A stretch of DNA of 64,000 nt from assembly GCA_026008535.1 (NCBI GenBank), contig BRKX01000009.1, forward strand, positions 33,298,501 to 33,362,500, read 5' to 3'. Shown in pieces: positions 44,395 through 57,200 of the stretch (positions within the stretch are counted from its first letter, which is position 1; the number at the start of each line of letters is the position of its first letter). The notes beneath the pieces were generated by a model. The model was not told where the DNA came from. It was given only the letters and a program-made list of their open reading frames with translations, and made no database searches. The position numbers were made by a program, and so were the translations under genes. The stretch comes from Perilla frutescens (lineage: Eukaryota; Streptophyta; Magnoliopsida; Lamiales; Lamiaceae).

Positions 44395-44940
44395 TCTGAT
44401 CTGTTCTCTGAACTTTTTGTGAACTCTGTGTCCAATTCTCTGTCTGAATCTGAATGGCGTATTGATTCTGGATGTACTTTCCATATGTCTCCATGTAAAA
44501 GCATGTTTTCTAAACTAGAAGCTGTTGAAAATGGTTCTGTGACTATGGAAAATGAAAGGAATAGTCCTGTTGTTGGCATAGGTGAAATCTGTTTGAAGTT
44601 TGACTCTGGTTCATCACTCACTCTAAAAGATGTTAGATATGTTCCTGATCTGACATATAACTTGATCTCTGTTGCATGCTTAACTGATGATGGTTTGCTT
44701 GCTAAGATTGAAGTGGATGGAATTAAATTCTTAAAAGGTGCTATGGTGGTGTTTAAGGCTCCTAAACAATATAATTTGTATGTTTGCAATGCTATCCCCT
44801 TGAATTTGGTCCCTTTAATTGTGAACTTTGTGCAAACTAACAAAACCATGATATGGCATGCTAGATTAGGTCATATGAGTCAAAAAGCTTTGAAATGCTG
44901 CATAAATCTGGTGCATTTGGAACTGATCATATCTCTGACA
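44395..44940 (+). pseudogene. element C protease and pre-integrase region
   Basis: It is fused in frame to the gag knuckle. The protease active site is intact as WRIDSGCTFHMSP (DSG near 44464), followed by VGIGEICLKF, LKDVRYVPDLTYNLISV and the pre-integrase IWHARLGHMSQKAL. The frame then shifts near 44890, and the integrase continues in another frame. Confidence 0.9.
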
Positions 44941-45716
44941 TGCCTTTTTGTGAAAATTGTGTAATAGGAAAGCAACATAGGGTTCAATTTCTTGTTACTA
45001 GTCCAAATAAACCTCATACTAGCTCTGAAATTCTTGAATATATGCATGTTGATGTATGGGGGTCTGCAAAGGTTGATACTCATGGTGGAAACTAGTACTT
45101 TCTATCTGTTATTGATGATTTTTCCAGAAAAGTGTGGGCTTTTCTTATGAAAAACAAATCTAATATGTATGATAAATTCTCTACATGGAAAACTCAGATT
45201 GAAAATCAAACTGGAAAAAAGATTAAAACTTTAAGAACTGATAATGGATTAGAATTCTATAATGCTTTGATTGATCGACTGTGTGTTTAGTTTGGTATTA
45301 GGAGACACAAATCTATCCCCTATACACCTCAGCAAAATGGGGTTGCTGAGAGAATGAACAGAACTCTCCTTGAAAGGGTGAGAAGCATGCTTGCTTCCTC
45401 GGCCTGTCAAAGAAGTTCTAGGGAGAGGCAGTCTCTAGTGCTACCAATCTTATCAATAGGTCTCCTTCTATCCCATTGCATGGAAAAACTTATGAATCCG
45501 TATTTTTAAATAAAACCATTGACTTTTCTTCTCTGAAAATATTTCGTTGTGCTGCATATGTTCATAAAAAACATGACAAACTTGATCCCAGGTCTAGGAA
45601 GTGTGTTTTTCTTGGTTATCCTGAGGGTGTGAATGGTTATAAGCTATGGGACAAAAGTGTTCCTGGCTTCAAAACCATCATAAGTCGTTATCTTTAATGA
45701 GTCTGATTTTCCTTGC
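44895..45716 (+). pseudogene. element C integrase
   Basis: It shows the zinc-site residues (CENCVIGKQH), HVDVWGSAKVDTHGGN, then a TAG at 45093-45095, VIDDFSRKVWAFLMKNK (first Asp), LRTDNGLEFYN (second Asp), a TAG at 45288-45290, and TPQQNGVAERMNRTLLERV (catalytic Glu). After a shift near 45410 the integrase end continues (FSSLKIFRCAAYVHKKHDKL, KCVFLGYPEGVNGYKLW). All three catalytic residues remain, but two stops and two or more shifts inactivate it. Confidence 0.9.
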
Positions 45717-47571
45717 ATGTCTCTTTCTGTACCTGTTTCTGTGACACCTCCAAGTGAGGTGAAGCACTTACTTATTTTAAGTGAGCTTGATCAAGCTGAT
45801 GATGCTCCTGATTATGACAACTTGGATAATCATGAAGATAGGATGGATCCCAATGATCTTCAGGATTCTCCTATGCATGATAACTTGGACAATTCTGAAG
45901 AAGAAATGGATTTTAATGTTCTTCAGAACTACCAACTCACTAGAGATAGATTGAGAAAGACTGTAAGGGAACCTCAAAGGTTTGCAGATAGTCACTTGTC
46001 CATGTTGGCTTTTACTGTGTTTAATAATCTTGAAACTTATGAGCCTCAATCTTATAAATCTGCTTTGAACTCTAAAGATTCTGCTAACTGGCTTGATGCT
46101 ATGAAGAAGGAAATGAAATCTTTGCATGATAACAAAACTTGAATTCTTGTTCCTAAACCTGCTAAGTGTTCTGTTGTTCAATGCAAATGGCTTTATAAAA
46201 TCAAGCATGAATCTGACTCTGTAAGGTACAAAGCTAGATTGGTTGGTAAGGGATTTACTCAAAAGGAGAGGATTGATTATAATGAAATCTTTGCTCCTGT
46301 TGTGAAATTTACTACTGTCAGAATCATGTTATCTCTTATTGCTCATTTTGATTGGGAACTAAAACAGATGGATGTTACCACTGCTTTCTTGCATGGTGAT
46401 CTTGAGAATGATATCTTTATGAAACAACCTGAAGGTTTTGTGAATGAAAATAAACCTGAACATGTTTTCTTGTTAAAGAAATCCTTATATGGTCTGAAAC
46501 AGTCTTCCTGACAATGGAAGAAAAAGTTTGATGCTTGCATGCAATCATTTAAGTTCAACAAGAGTGCCTTTGATCACTGTTTGTAGTTTAAGAAAAATGA
46601 TTCAATCCATGTGTTCCTACTTCTTTATGTGGATGATATGCTTCTTTCAGTCCCTGTATTAAGTCTATAAAGCATGTTCAGAATTGCCTTTGTGAACATT
46701 TTGACATGAAAGACTTAGGTGATGCTAAGAAAATCTTAGGGATGCATATTCATAGAGATAGGAAGAACTGCTCACTTGTCTTGAATCAAGTTTCTTATGT
46801 TGAAAAAGTTTTGAGTAAATTCTCCATGCTAAATGCTAAACCTGTGAGTGTGCTTCTTGCTTCTCACTTCTTGCTAAGTAAGGATCAGTCTCTCAAGACT
46901 GATTCTGAAATTCATGGCATGTCTAAAGTGCCTTACTCTAATGCTATTGGTTCTGTTATGTACCTCATGATTAGCACTAGACCGGACATTGCATATGTTG
47001 TTTCATGTCTGAGTAGATACATGTCCAACCTTGGAATGCCCCACTGGGAAGCTCTGAAATGGCTTCTCGGGTACTTGAAATCCATATCTAAATATGGTCT
47101 GACTTTCTCAAAGTCAGCTGATGGAATGAAACTTGTTGGTTACATGGATTCAAACTATGCTAATGACAGAGATAATATGAAATCCACTATATCTTATGTG
47201 TTTACTCTCTGTGGGTCTTGCATTAGTTGGAAATCTCAGCTTCAGCACATTGTAGCCCTCTCTCTATTACTGAGGCAGAATATGTTGCTGCCACTAAAGC
47301 TATTAAAGAAGACATTTAGCTCAATGGCCTCCTATCTGAAATTGGTTTTGCTAACACTTCTCCTACCTTGTTTTCAGATAGCCAATCTGCAATCCAATTA
47401 TGCAAAAATCCTGTGTTCCATGACAGAACTAAACACATTGATGTCAGGTTCCATTTCATTAGAGACACTGTTGAAAAAGGAGAAATACAACTTGAGAAGA
47501 TCCCTACTGAATTTAATCCTGCGGACATGGGAACTAAGTGTTTACCAGTTGAGAAGTTGGTTTCATGTTAG
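45717..47571 (+). pseudogene. element C reverse transcriptase and RNase H
   Basis: An acidic linker (DAPDYDNLDNHEDRMDPNDL) leads to RT: SANWLDAMKKEMKSL, a TGA at 46140-46142 where Trp is usual, RLVGKGFTQKERIDYNEIFA, QMDVTTAFLHGDL, SLYGLKQSS, a TGA at 46509-46511 where Arg is usual, and an intact catalytic YVDD near 46629-46640. Then come FDMKDLGDAKKILGMHI, STRPDIAYVVSCLSRYM and the RNase H region (GYMDSNYANDRDNMKS). The frame shifts near 47260 and ends in TKHIDVRFHFIRD and a stop at 47569-47571. Confidence 0.9.
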
Positions 47572-47800
47572 AAAATTCTAAACTATGATTTTGGTTAAAT
47601 CTCTCTAAACTCTATTTTCTCTACTGTTCTTTGTGAATTTTGTACTCTTGTACACTGTCTTGATCATGTGTTGATCCTGTTTTAACTGTGTGTTGGATTT
47701 CTCCTCTTATCTTTATGACCTTGCAGGAGAGTTGTAAAGAAAAGGCTATAATGAGTCCTGCAATACTCCTTTCAAAGATCAATGCACACTATTGGGCCAA
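47572..47800 (+). other. element C 3' untranslated region
   Basis: Non-coding sequence between the end of RNase H and the polypurine tract; no conserved feature is recognised. Confidence 0.5.
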
Positions 47801-47810
47801 TGGTGGAGAT
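47801..47810 (+). promoter_or_regulatory. element C polypurine tract
   Basis: TGGTGGAGAT directly precedes the 3' LTR. Confidence 0.7.
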
Positions 47811-48367
47811 TATTGTGTATCTTGGCCCATTTGTTGCGGCCCATTTACCTGGCCAAGTCTTCTCACATTTATTAGTGGCCCATTGACCACCGCTCATTGC
47901 TAATTCTTTTGTGACCCTTCGTTGCCCTCTTGCTTCATTAAAAGAAGCTGGGGCTTCACTGTTCACTCACCATTCTCATCTCTCTCTCTCTGAGCCTTCT
48001 TCTTCTTCATCTCTTGCAAACCCTATAACAAGCTAAGTGCTTGGAGCTTTGTGCTCATACTCTTCCGCTGTCCCAGTTCATGTATATTCTCTTTTGGGTC
48101 TCTTCGTACGAGTATCATGGGTGTGCAGGGGGTTAGTTATGAGTTCTTATGCAAGGTGGAGTTGTCTGTGTGAGTTTGGTTTCCTTTCTCTACCTTTGTG
48201 GTCTTCGGTGTGTGCTCGGTCACTGTTTGGAGGAGTATCGAGTTCAGGTTAATCCTGAGCCTTGCTCTGGTTGATTCTCTGATCCTTGTCCCTTGAGGGA
48301 TGTACAGGCCGACTTCCGGTGACAGGAAACAAGCGGTGAAACTTCCGGCGGGACCTGACACCCTACA
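47811..48367 (+). repeat. element C 3' LTR
   Basis: It is collinear with the 5' LTR but has TA in place of the initial TG, which is itself a sign of decay. Confidence 0.85.
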
Positions 48368-48466
48368 CATACAATTAAAATACTTAAATTAATATAAATA
48401 TCTTAATAACTTAATTATTAATGACACGTGACCATTAATAAATCTTAAACGGGTTCGTGTCATTAA

Positions 48467-48470
<4 letters not shown>

Positions 48471-48499
<29 letters not shown>
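48471..48499. repeat. (GT)n microsatellite
   Basis: About 14 GT dinucleotides. Confidence 0.95.
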
Positions 48500-48507
<8 letters not shown>

Positions 48508-49819
48508 CTTTGAAAGTTGAGGAAAGAAAATAAAGATGAGGGAATGAGGTGTGGTATTAAACCAAAAGTAATATTAAAATTAGAAAATGGTTAGGTATTA
48601 ATTTGAAAGAAAGAGTATTGCATGAAAATAGTTACAACTATACTTTTGCTTAATAGTTCCTATAATAATTTATAATATATTCTGAATAGACTTCCTTGAG
48701 AAAGTGCAAGGATTCGAGTTAGCATAAGTTTTGGACTCAAGGTAAGTAGAAATCAATCTGCAACTACAATGCATGAACATAGTATTATTTAACTATGTGT
48801 GTTTATTATTTATTATTGTGTTATTGTATAACTGTGTAGATATTATATTTTTGGCATTAAATAGCTTGTACATGATCACGAGCATATGCATGTACAACAT
48901 GGAGATATTGTCGCGGGTTGCATGCATGAAATGGATTTCAGAGAAAGAGAAACTGTTTTGTTTGGGATTGGTTACCACCAGCCCGTGATATGCAGTGCAT
49001 ATATTCAGTGCCGCGGGTGGGATACTTTCATGTGGGACCAAAGGTAACTGGTCAGGGGGGTGTCCCATGGGGTCTAGGGAGAGTGGTCAACTCAACTGTA
49101 CCCTGATGATGATTAATTAATGTAGCGGGTCGAATGCCTTTCATGTGGGATTAAAGGTGACTGGTCGGGGGTGTGTCCCTTGGAATCCAGGAAGGGTGGT
49201 CCACTCGACTGTATTATTCGATATATTGGCTAATAGATATTGGTTATATTATGAACTCATGATTCATATTGGCGTCTGGTGAAAGGAGCCAAATTCTTAA
49301 ATAGTGAAAGTGCTTTTGAAATGAAAAGATTTTATTCACGAGTATTTGATATCTGTAGTGGTGTGGTGAATTGCATATGCGCTGTGAATGTCAGTGGACA
49401 TGCATGAGCATGATTTCTACTTACTGAGCTTTAGCTCATGTAGTTCATGCATTGTGGGTGAAAGTGGTAGCATGTGGTCCATCAATGCATGGATACTTAG
49501 AGCTCCAATAAGTCCTGAAAAGTATATATATGGATGATAACCTCTAAGGAGGGCACATGTTTATTTTACTAAATTTTGGTTCTTAGGTGACATAGGTTTA
49601 AGTACGAGTGTATCTGAATATTCTTAAAATATTTCCACAAAGAGGCAACAGTTTCTTTTAACTTTTTAATAAATTATACTTTCATAATTATTGACCGCTT
49701 TTAAAGTACTTTTTTTTTTCTAATAGTCAATGCAAAATAGTACCTTAAAAGGCAATGACTAACACACATTTTTATATTTACTTTATATTTTCATGTATTT
49801 TATTGGAGCGGGTGTTACA
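48500..49819 (+). mobile_element. partial Ty3-type LTR, 3' portion
   Basis: The right end GAGCGGGTGTTACA at 49819 has the form of a Tekay/Del-like LTR terminus, and a CTTACTGAGCTTTAGCTCAT phrase lies about 400 bases before it, as in such LTRs (compare the CTGAG...CTCAG phrase in the solo LTR at 32530). No matching TGTAACACCC start could be paired with it, and no target duplication was found. The left limit is arbitrary. It contains a 112-bp tandem duplication. Confidence 0.4.
49015..49225. repeat. 112-bp tandem duplication
   Basis: The phrase TTTCATGTGGGAYYAAAGGT occurs at 49027 and 49139, with a shared downstream GTGTCCC, GGGTGGTC and ACTGTA order. The copies have diverged. Confidence 0.75.
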
Positions 49820-51190
49820 TATAAAAAGTTACATTTATAAAAGAAAACATTAAGAAATAACATATTAAGCATCTTGAAATGTAAAAATAGCATAACAATA
49901 TATTAAGTCATTTTTCTCTCAAAATTAAATCACAAGCATCGTAGATTAAAAAAAATGTATGAAATAACAACTTAAGAATTTTGAAACGATAACATAAATA
50001 AAATATAAAAGAGAAATTAAAATAAAATTGATCTTAAACATCTATTTAACAAATATAATGAATATGATTTATCTTTAAATTACACACCAGACTAATGTTC
50101 ACAAAATAAATAATTCCCTATATAAATTAACACAACACACACCACTTTGTGGTTTAAAATATATAATACTCTTACTTTTTTTTCTTTTTTTTTTATAACA
50201 AGGGTAATCGGCCGTAGTTAGTCGCTACTCGAAAATGCATGTTATGTAAATCTCATTTCTATGTAATAACATGTGGACCACACAAAAGACGTAAATCAAA
50301 CACTTGAAAAAAATACTCTTTACTTTTCATTATTATTTTTTTCTTTCTGTTTCACGTTAGCTTTCTTCTTTCGCTTAGCTTTTTCTTCCTTCTTTCTTTT
50401 TTTTTTCTTAGTCTAGCTTCCTCAATAGTTTTTTCGATCAATTTTCTTCTTTTTGCTATTTCTTCTTCTTCGTTGAACAAAAATCATAATATCCAATGGA
50501 AGAGAACTCTCCTTAAAAGAAGGGTAAGAAATTAAGACAAACATGCTTAAATTCAATGCAAATTAAATCACATGAAGAGACTAATGAGAAATCGAGTTAT
50601 GTTCACAATGTTTGCATCTACCAGGAAAATGATGATGTGGATGAGTCAAGTTTTTTTCCTTCTAATTTTTTATTTCATTATATTGAATTCTAATAGTTCT
50701 GTTGCTTCTTCTGGTCTTTGGTTTTTTGTAGTTCGGATTTTTTTTTATTTGTTTAGAAGAGTACTCTTTTTTCCATATAATTTTTCCTATTCTGATTTTT
50801 TCATATGAGTTTTAATAAGGCTCTGATCTCATAAGTTATTGACTTATGATATCTGGGACTTTTATGTTTTCTTTTGGATTTTTTCTTTTCATTTATACAA
50901 TTCATTTAGAATTCTAATATGACACATGTTTTGAATATTCATGCAAAATGCAAGTGATTCGACAAATAAATGAAAACCCTTAATGTAAATATGGAACTAC
51001 GCTACAAAGTTTTCAAGTGCACGAAAATTCATTTTAAAAACTATAAGTATCTACAGATAGTGATTTTCAAATACGAAATCATGCTTTGAAAATTGTTCAA
51101 GATAAAGACAATTATTTTAAATTATAATTGATAACGATTTACCAGTTTTTATGAGTCGGGTCCTGCATCTAGAGTTCTAGCCAAGCGACT
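49820..51190. other. AT-rich intergenic DNA, no gene seen
   Basis: Long T-rich tracts with short open frames made of Phe/Ser/Leu, which reflects composition, not protein. I find no terminal repeat or known element. Confidence 0.5.
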
Positions 51191-51592
51191 TGTAATTCAT
51201 CATATTATTTATTTACTTTTTCTGTAAGAGATAGGAGCCGATAAAATTATGCATATCCTAAAATTGTCCTAAATTTCATCTTGTACTAATTCATCATATT
51301 ATTACTTTGTTGTAAGAGATAAGTGCGGGTAAAATTATCCTTATCCTATACCACTAGATCAAATATCAATATTCATATAAAAGTTGTGTTTATGGATGCA
51401 ATATGATAGCACGACGCTAAATAAAATTGTCCTAAATTTCATCTTGTACTAATTCATCATATTATTATTTTGTTGTAAGAGATAAGTGCGGGTAAAATTG
51501 TCCTTATCCTATACCAGTAGATCAAATATCAATATTCAAATAAAAGTTGTGTTTATGGATGCAATATGATAGCACGACGGTAAATTAATGAT
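51191..51592. repeat. 163-bp tandem repeat, two full copies and one diverged partial copy
   Basis: Copies start at 51267 and 51430 with TCCTAAATTTCATCTTGTAC and end in GATAGCACGAC. They are about 95 percent alike by eye. A third, more diverged partial copy at 51191-51266 shares AATTCATCATATTATT and GTAAGAGATAGG. Confidence 0.9.
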
Positions 51593-51599
51593 GGGTTAT

Positions 51600-52595
51600 T
51601 GTTGTTGGAAAATTGGATGTAATAAATTGAGCTGTGATTCATGTTATTTGATTTTTCGTGATCGAGTTATTTAATTTTGGAAGAATTAAATAATGTACGA
51701 ATGTTCTATATTTATAGTAGATAATTGTAGTATTTTTATTTTCTCAAATTAGATTTTCGGTGAGTGAGAAATTAATTATTGAAATCAGTTACACAATTGG
51801 GCTAACGGAGTCTGGCCGTTACAGTTCCGTGGGTGCACTTGGATGGCTCCAGCAAGCATTCAAAACTTCTAACTCCCTACCTGGAGCTGGATCTTGATAA
51901 ATGGACTTTGGGCGGACTTTAGGCTAACGGTACCTGGCCGTTACAGTTCCGCGGGTGCACTTGGATGGCTCCAGCAAGCCATTCAAAACTTGTAAGTCCC
52001 TTCAAAACTTGTAACTCCCCACCTGGAGCTGGAGCTGGAGGAGTTAAGTGGGTTGGATTGTAACGGCTCTCACCTAGCCCATGTTTGAATGTAACTCACT
52101 CCTGAGGGAGTCCAAACCCTAGATTTTCCCTAGTGTGAAATGGTGCCTATAAATTGAACATTCCAATATGCAGAAGTTTTGCTCATACATTCACTATCAT
52201 ATTTCAGCGGACGTTCTTCATTCGTGTCTGCCCCCAATTCTTCTAGCTGTCCCCTAGGGTGGAATGGTTCTGATATTGTCTAGTTCACGGGAGCCTTACC
52301 AGAATTGTGGTTCTTCATTCATATCTTCTCCCAATTCTGACATTGTCTAGTTTGCCGGAGCCTTGCCAGAATTGTGGTGTTGTTGTAGAAAGGACGAAAG
52401 TTGTTTCATCTTTGAGAGACAACATGCCAAACCGTGAGCACTAGTCGGGGCGTATTTGTCTTGTAGAGAGATGTCCCCTCGACTTGGCTTGCCAGAAATC
52501 TGCAGATTCTAGTTTGTTTAATTTGGTTGAATTCAATTTCTTTATTTGTTTTCTACTTATTTCTATTTCTTGTACTCTTCAAATTGTGCATTTCA
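51600..52595 (+). mobile_element. possible solo LTR
   Basis: It begins TGTTGTTGGAAAATT, has a TATA box (TATAAATT, 52148-52155) about 550 bases in, and beyond it a C/T-rich transcript-like segment with two copies of a CATTGTCTAGTT and AGCCTTRCCAGAATTGTGG phrase, all usual for a Copia LTR. I could not define the right end or any target duplication, and no primer site follows. Confidence 0.35.
51798..52060. repeat. 122-bp tandem duplication
   Basis: GGCTAACGG, then CTGGCCGTTACAGTTCCG and GGTGCACTTGGATGGCTCCA, appears at about 51800 and 51922. A short internal repeat (TTCAAAACTTGTAA) follows in the second copy. Confidence 0.85.
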
Positions 52596-52608
52596 GAAGC
52601 ACTGTAAT

Positions 52609-53350
52609 TAGGGGTGTGCAAACACCGAACCGACCGAATGGACCGACTGAAAAAAAGATGATTTCGATTGGATTTCACACTGCGCAATTTGGTCTCGGTT
52701 TTGGAGAATAGGACCGAAGTGTATGTTCGGTCGGTTTCGGTCCTGGAAAATTTATGACCGAACCGACCGAAAGACCGATTAAACAATATATGTACTATTT
52801 TTAAATTAAACCTCAACAATCATCTCATGTGCTCATTGCTCTCGTTTCATAGACCGAGGGATGTAGGCAGTTATTTGATTATCTAAAATCATACTAGTGA
52901 CCTCAACTAGATTGCTGTTGCAAGCCTGCAATAGTGGATTTGCTAAAAAGACAAAAAAAATCCAACCTTAGTCTTGAATTACTGAATTACATATATATAA
53001 TATATTGTAGGACTTAGAATTAGTTTGGATAATCTTTATTCATTAATTATAAGTGATTCGGTGTTCACTGTTATGCAATGCACAATCATTACTCATATTA
53101 ATATATTAACTACTAAGGACGAAATATATTGTAGGTATTTATTTAAAAATACTGGAAGTTGGAACATGGAACACAAATTGAGAAAAAAAATATAAAAATA
53201 ATCGGTTGGACCAACCGGACCGACCGAGAAATTCGGTCGGTCTTTGATTCGGTTAGACTTTTATTTCGATCCAGTCCGGTCCGGTCAGAAACAACAAATG
53301 AAACGATCTGTTCAGTCCCATTGGATCGGACCGACCGTGTACAACAAGTA
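52609..53350. mobile_element. hAT-like non-autonomous element, degraded
   Basis: The left tip TAGGGGTGTGCAAACACCGA and the arms rich in ACCGACCG and CGGTCGGT correspond to a very common plant hAT-type repeat. Inverted arms lie at 52620-52790 and 53205-53340. The right tip and an 8-bp duplication were not found. It is non-coding. Confidence 0.45.
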
Positions 53351-53384
53351 TATACATTTATCATGTGAATGTCATCATGTCCAC

Positions 53385-53753
53385 GTGATAAGAACATGAA
53401 AATTTCATGTCGAGTGAGGCTCGTGTCGGGTCGGGTCGTAGATAATATCTACAAATAAATTTTATATTTATTAATATTAGTAATAATAAAATTCAAAATT
53501 TAATATTTAATTTCAAGAACTATTTTTTGTTTAATTCTCTAATTTTGTGTCTTTGTCGTGTTAATAAAAATATTTTCGTATTCGTATTATGTCGATATGA
53601 AATTTTCGTATTCATATCGTGGAGTGTTAGTAGTGTTAACACGGAAATTTGTGTTCGTGTCGAGACAGATGCTTATCATGTTGAGTCTATTGTGTTCGTA
53701 TTGTTATCATATTGATACGAAACATGACAAGATTACACGATTTCATGGCCCTA
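53385..53753. mobile_element. possible second hAT-like fragment
   Basis: CGTGTCGGGTCGGGTCG at the left, repeated TTCGTATTCGTATT and GTGTTCGTGTCGAGACAG inside, and a right end GATTTCATGGCCCTA (tip TAGGGCC on the other strand) resemble another common plant hAT-type repeat. The borders are uncertain and the two hAT-like pieces may be nested. Confidence 0.35.
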
Positions 53754-54250
53754 GTGCATGCCCATCAAATGATATGCAAATATAAAATGTATTGACGCTT
53801 AATAAGAGTTAACTAATCTATTTAAAGTTTAATATTTTTATTTTTTACATGATCATCATAAAATACATTGCAACACATATGGCTTTACTTTATCACAATA
53901 TGTTGTATGTCCCAACGAAAAAATAGTCATCCTTCTCAAAACTATAAATAAATATGTAATCATCGTTAATATACACATCAATTTTATCAATAAATAAATA
54001 ATCATGATTTCGCATATGCTAATATTATCACTCTTTTCTTAGTTAAATATATGACTTGAAAGAATCCCTATATATTTACCGTAATCACTACTACTTGAGG
54101 ATTCACTCTAGATAAACTCCTCTATAATATTCGAAAAATACTCAAAATTAAGAGATATGCATGATACCACGAAAAGAAATATCTACAGAATGAGTTGGTC
54201 GGTGCTATATATATTCAAATTTGAGAAGGCATGAATACTTCAAAAAAAAG
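53754..54250. other. AT-rich intergenic DNA, no gene seen
   Basis: No coding region or repeat structure is recognised. It ends in the (TA)n tract in which the next element sits. Confidence 0.4.
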
Positions 54251-54274
54251 TTTATATATATATATATATATATA

Positions 54275-57200
54275 GGGGTGGGATCTGGTGGGAACCCTCC
54301 CCCAGGTGGAAACAAGGAACCCATCCCATCCACCTATTTATAGATTTGGATGGCTAAGATTAAAACAAATTATCGGTGGCAATCTTGTAAATATATGGAA
54401 CTTTTTAAAAAAGGCGGTGACATATTGGTAAATAAATTGAACTTTGAAAGTGGGGGTTAATTTCTTTCCGTCAAAATATGATGATGATGTCATCATATTT
54501 GTACAAATATTGTAGAAACTTTAATCAATAATAACTTTCTCATTTTTAATCGGATTTACGCAAATCATATATCAAATTAAAGCTCTTTTCATACTCTTTC
54601 ATTTAAGATCCATATTGCATATGTTTATTTGAAAAAAAAGATGAAAAATACAAAAATCAATTTTCAGGCATATTTTTCATACAAAACAACCCCAGATTTA
54701 TATTAGCACGACTTATATAATATTTTAGCACGATCTATATAACATTTTAGCATGAAACTACTCGCATAATAGCATGATATATATATAGGACATTTGAGCA
54801 TAATCCGTAACTTATATCAGCATTTTGTTCATGACTTGCTCATTTTAATTAAATTCATGCAAATTATATATCAAAATAAAGATATTCTCATTAGATTGGG
54901 GTGAACTCATTTGGAGGCATGTTATTAAAATTCTCATTTTAGCATATTGTGTAATACATTTTAGCATGTTGTGTAATACATTTTAGCGGGTAATATTATG
55001 AATATTTTTTCAATAATTTTATATAAACACCTACACCTATACAAATACTATAAAATGAAAAACAAGAGTTGATGATAAAGAAGAAAAAAATGAGAAAGTG
55101 AAGCAACGAAGGAGATGACTGACAACTAAGAAAGAAAATGGGAGAATATTTCCCGAAACGAGATAAAGTTTATGAGAACAAAATATGTGCTACAATTCTA
55201 AGTACAGAGAGTAACATACAAAGTGAAAGGAACAGAGCTGAAGAAAACCTACACTACAGGCTCACATGTGAAGATGGTCCAATTAATGTTGAACCATTTG
55301 TTATGTCGAAGTGATTTATACTTTTAATAAAATTTCTACAAGTACTATTAATTTCAAGACATATTTCTTATGAATATAAATTTATGTTGATAAATATTAG
55401 TTCAAGTTGAAGAATATTAGTTTAAGGTGATGAATGAATATTAGTTTCAGACATTTGTTATTAATATTTGGAAATGTCATTGTTAGCGTGAATTTTTCTT
55501 TATACGAGCATGATATTGTTGTTTTATTAGCATCATATAGTATTTCATTTTAGCATCATACAATATTTCATTTTAGCATCATACTTCCGTGATTTTAGCA
55601 TGATGTTCTATACCCTAATAGGAACACAATAAACCCTAATCGAACTGGGTACACTTAATTTAACCCCATTCTCACTTCATTTTAACTTGATGTTATAAAC
55701 AATAAACCATAATGCGATGTAATAAACTCTAATGAAAATCTCATACATCCTAATGGGAATGTGACAAAAAAATTAGCATGCTACTTCCCTCATTTTAGCT
55801 TATACTTAATTACCTCATTTTAGCCTGATCTACTAAACAACAATGGAGGATCTAGAAAATCGTAATGCAAATATAATAAACCCTACTTGGGAATAATGAA
55901 CCATAATGGGAATGTTATAAACCCTAATTGAGAATAATGAACCCTAATGGGAATGTCATAAACCCTAATTGGGAATAATGAACCCTAATGGTAACGGGAC
56001 ATCAAATTTAGCCTTATTCTACCCTCATTTTAACCTGATACATCCCCCATTTTAGCAAGATACTATAAACAGTAACGGGTTATGCAATAAACCCTAATTG
56101 AGAACAATGAACCCTAATGCGAATGTAATAAATCCTAATTGAGAACAATGAACCCTAATGAGAATGTGACATCAAGTTTAGCATGCTACATCCCTCATTT
56201 TAGCCTGATAATTTTCTAATTTTAGCATGTTTGATAAACAATAATGGGGGGATGCAATAAACCATAATGGGAACATGTTTAGCCTCATACTTCTTTGATT
56301 TTAGCATCATATTCTAAACAGTAATTGAGATTGACAAACCTTAGTATTAATGTAATAACCACAAAGGGAATGTCATAAATTTTTTGAAAAAAATCATATA
56401 TTCTTGAAATAAAATAAAATAAAATAAGTCCTGAAAATGAATATTTTATATTTTTCTTCATATTTCTTCGGATAAACAAAGCCATGTGAGATCTTGAATG
56501 AAATAGTATGAAAAAATTATAATTTGATATATTATATGAAAAAATATTGCGTTTATGAATTTTTAGCATTAAATTACTCTCATATTAGCATAGTGTATAA
56601 GAGATTTTAGCATGACGTTACATATCAGTGTTACGTTTATATGTGGATGAAGTTATTATTGTTTAATTGAAACTTTTAATTTATTGTGAAATTTATCCAA
56701 CATGTAACTTACATCAGCAACATTTATCACATATCATAAATAAATTTGAATGATATTATAAATATCAGCATAAGTCATGTGATTTTAGCATGGACTATGA
56801 ACCATTCTAGCATGATGTATATGTCATTTTAGCACGAACTATAATAATAACAGAATCATTAACAAAAAAATGAAAATAAATACAGGAATCAGAATTGGAC
56901 GAGATAATTAAAAAAGATAAATACATGAATCAACAACATTATATGAAAAAGATGAAACAAGGTAAAAATTTAATTGGGATAATTTAGAAAAAAAATAGCA
57001 TTTAATCCAAAAAGAATAATAACGTTTACAAACAAATCAAGAAATCCTAAAAATTTAAAATGTGCATGTGAATGTCAAAAAAAAAATAGCAAGAATTCAA
57101 AATCGTGTCTGAACCGACAACATCAATTTTGAGTTTTTGCATAAAAAAAATCCTCTTAACCACATATATATTTATAGTTATAATATTTTATTATTTTAAT

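Larger units (their letters stand above)
42417..48367 (+). mobile_element. element C: Ty1/Copia retrotransposon, plus strand, dead
   Basis: LTRs at 42417-42988 and 47811-48367 begin TGTTGTGTATCTTGG (TATTGTGTATCTTGG in the 3' copy) and end CATACA or CCTACA. Over the first 130 bases they differ at about 13 percent of positions by eye, so this is an old copy. A primer site follows the 5' LTR and a purine tract precedes the 3' LTR. Gag, protease, integrase, RT and RNase H are all recognisable in Copia order. A CACAT duplication is possible (42412-42416 and 48366-48370), but it overlaps the LTR end and is uncertain. The gag and short LTRs suit the Tork/Tnt1 group. Confidence 0.9.

Noticed and set aside
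40667..49819. A single Ty3-type LTR (TGTAACACC at 40667 to GGTGTTACA at 49819) split by element C
   Set aside because: The tips fit, but the flanking 5-mers (TTAAT and TATAA) do not match and the sequence between does not align with any partner, so I do not claim it.
50572..50808. Small membrane protein suggested by Phe/Leu-rich frame
   Set aside because: It is the expected product of T-rich DNA; there is no recognisable domain, promoter or splice context.
55620..56170. Interstitial telomere
   Set aside because: CCCTAA-type words are separated by other sequence in units of 30-40 bases, not in tandem heptamers, and they lie inside a transposon.
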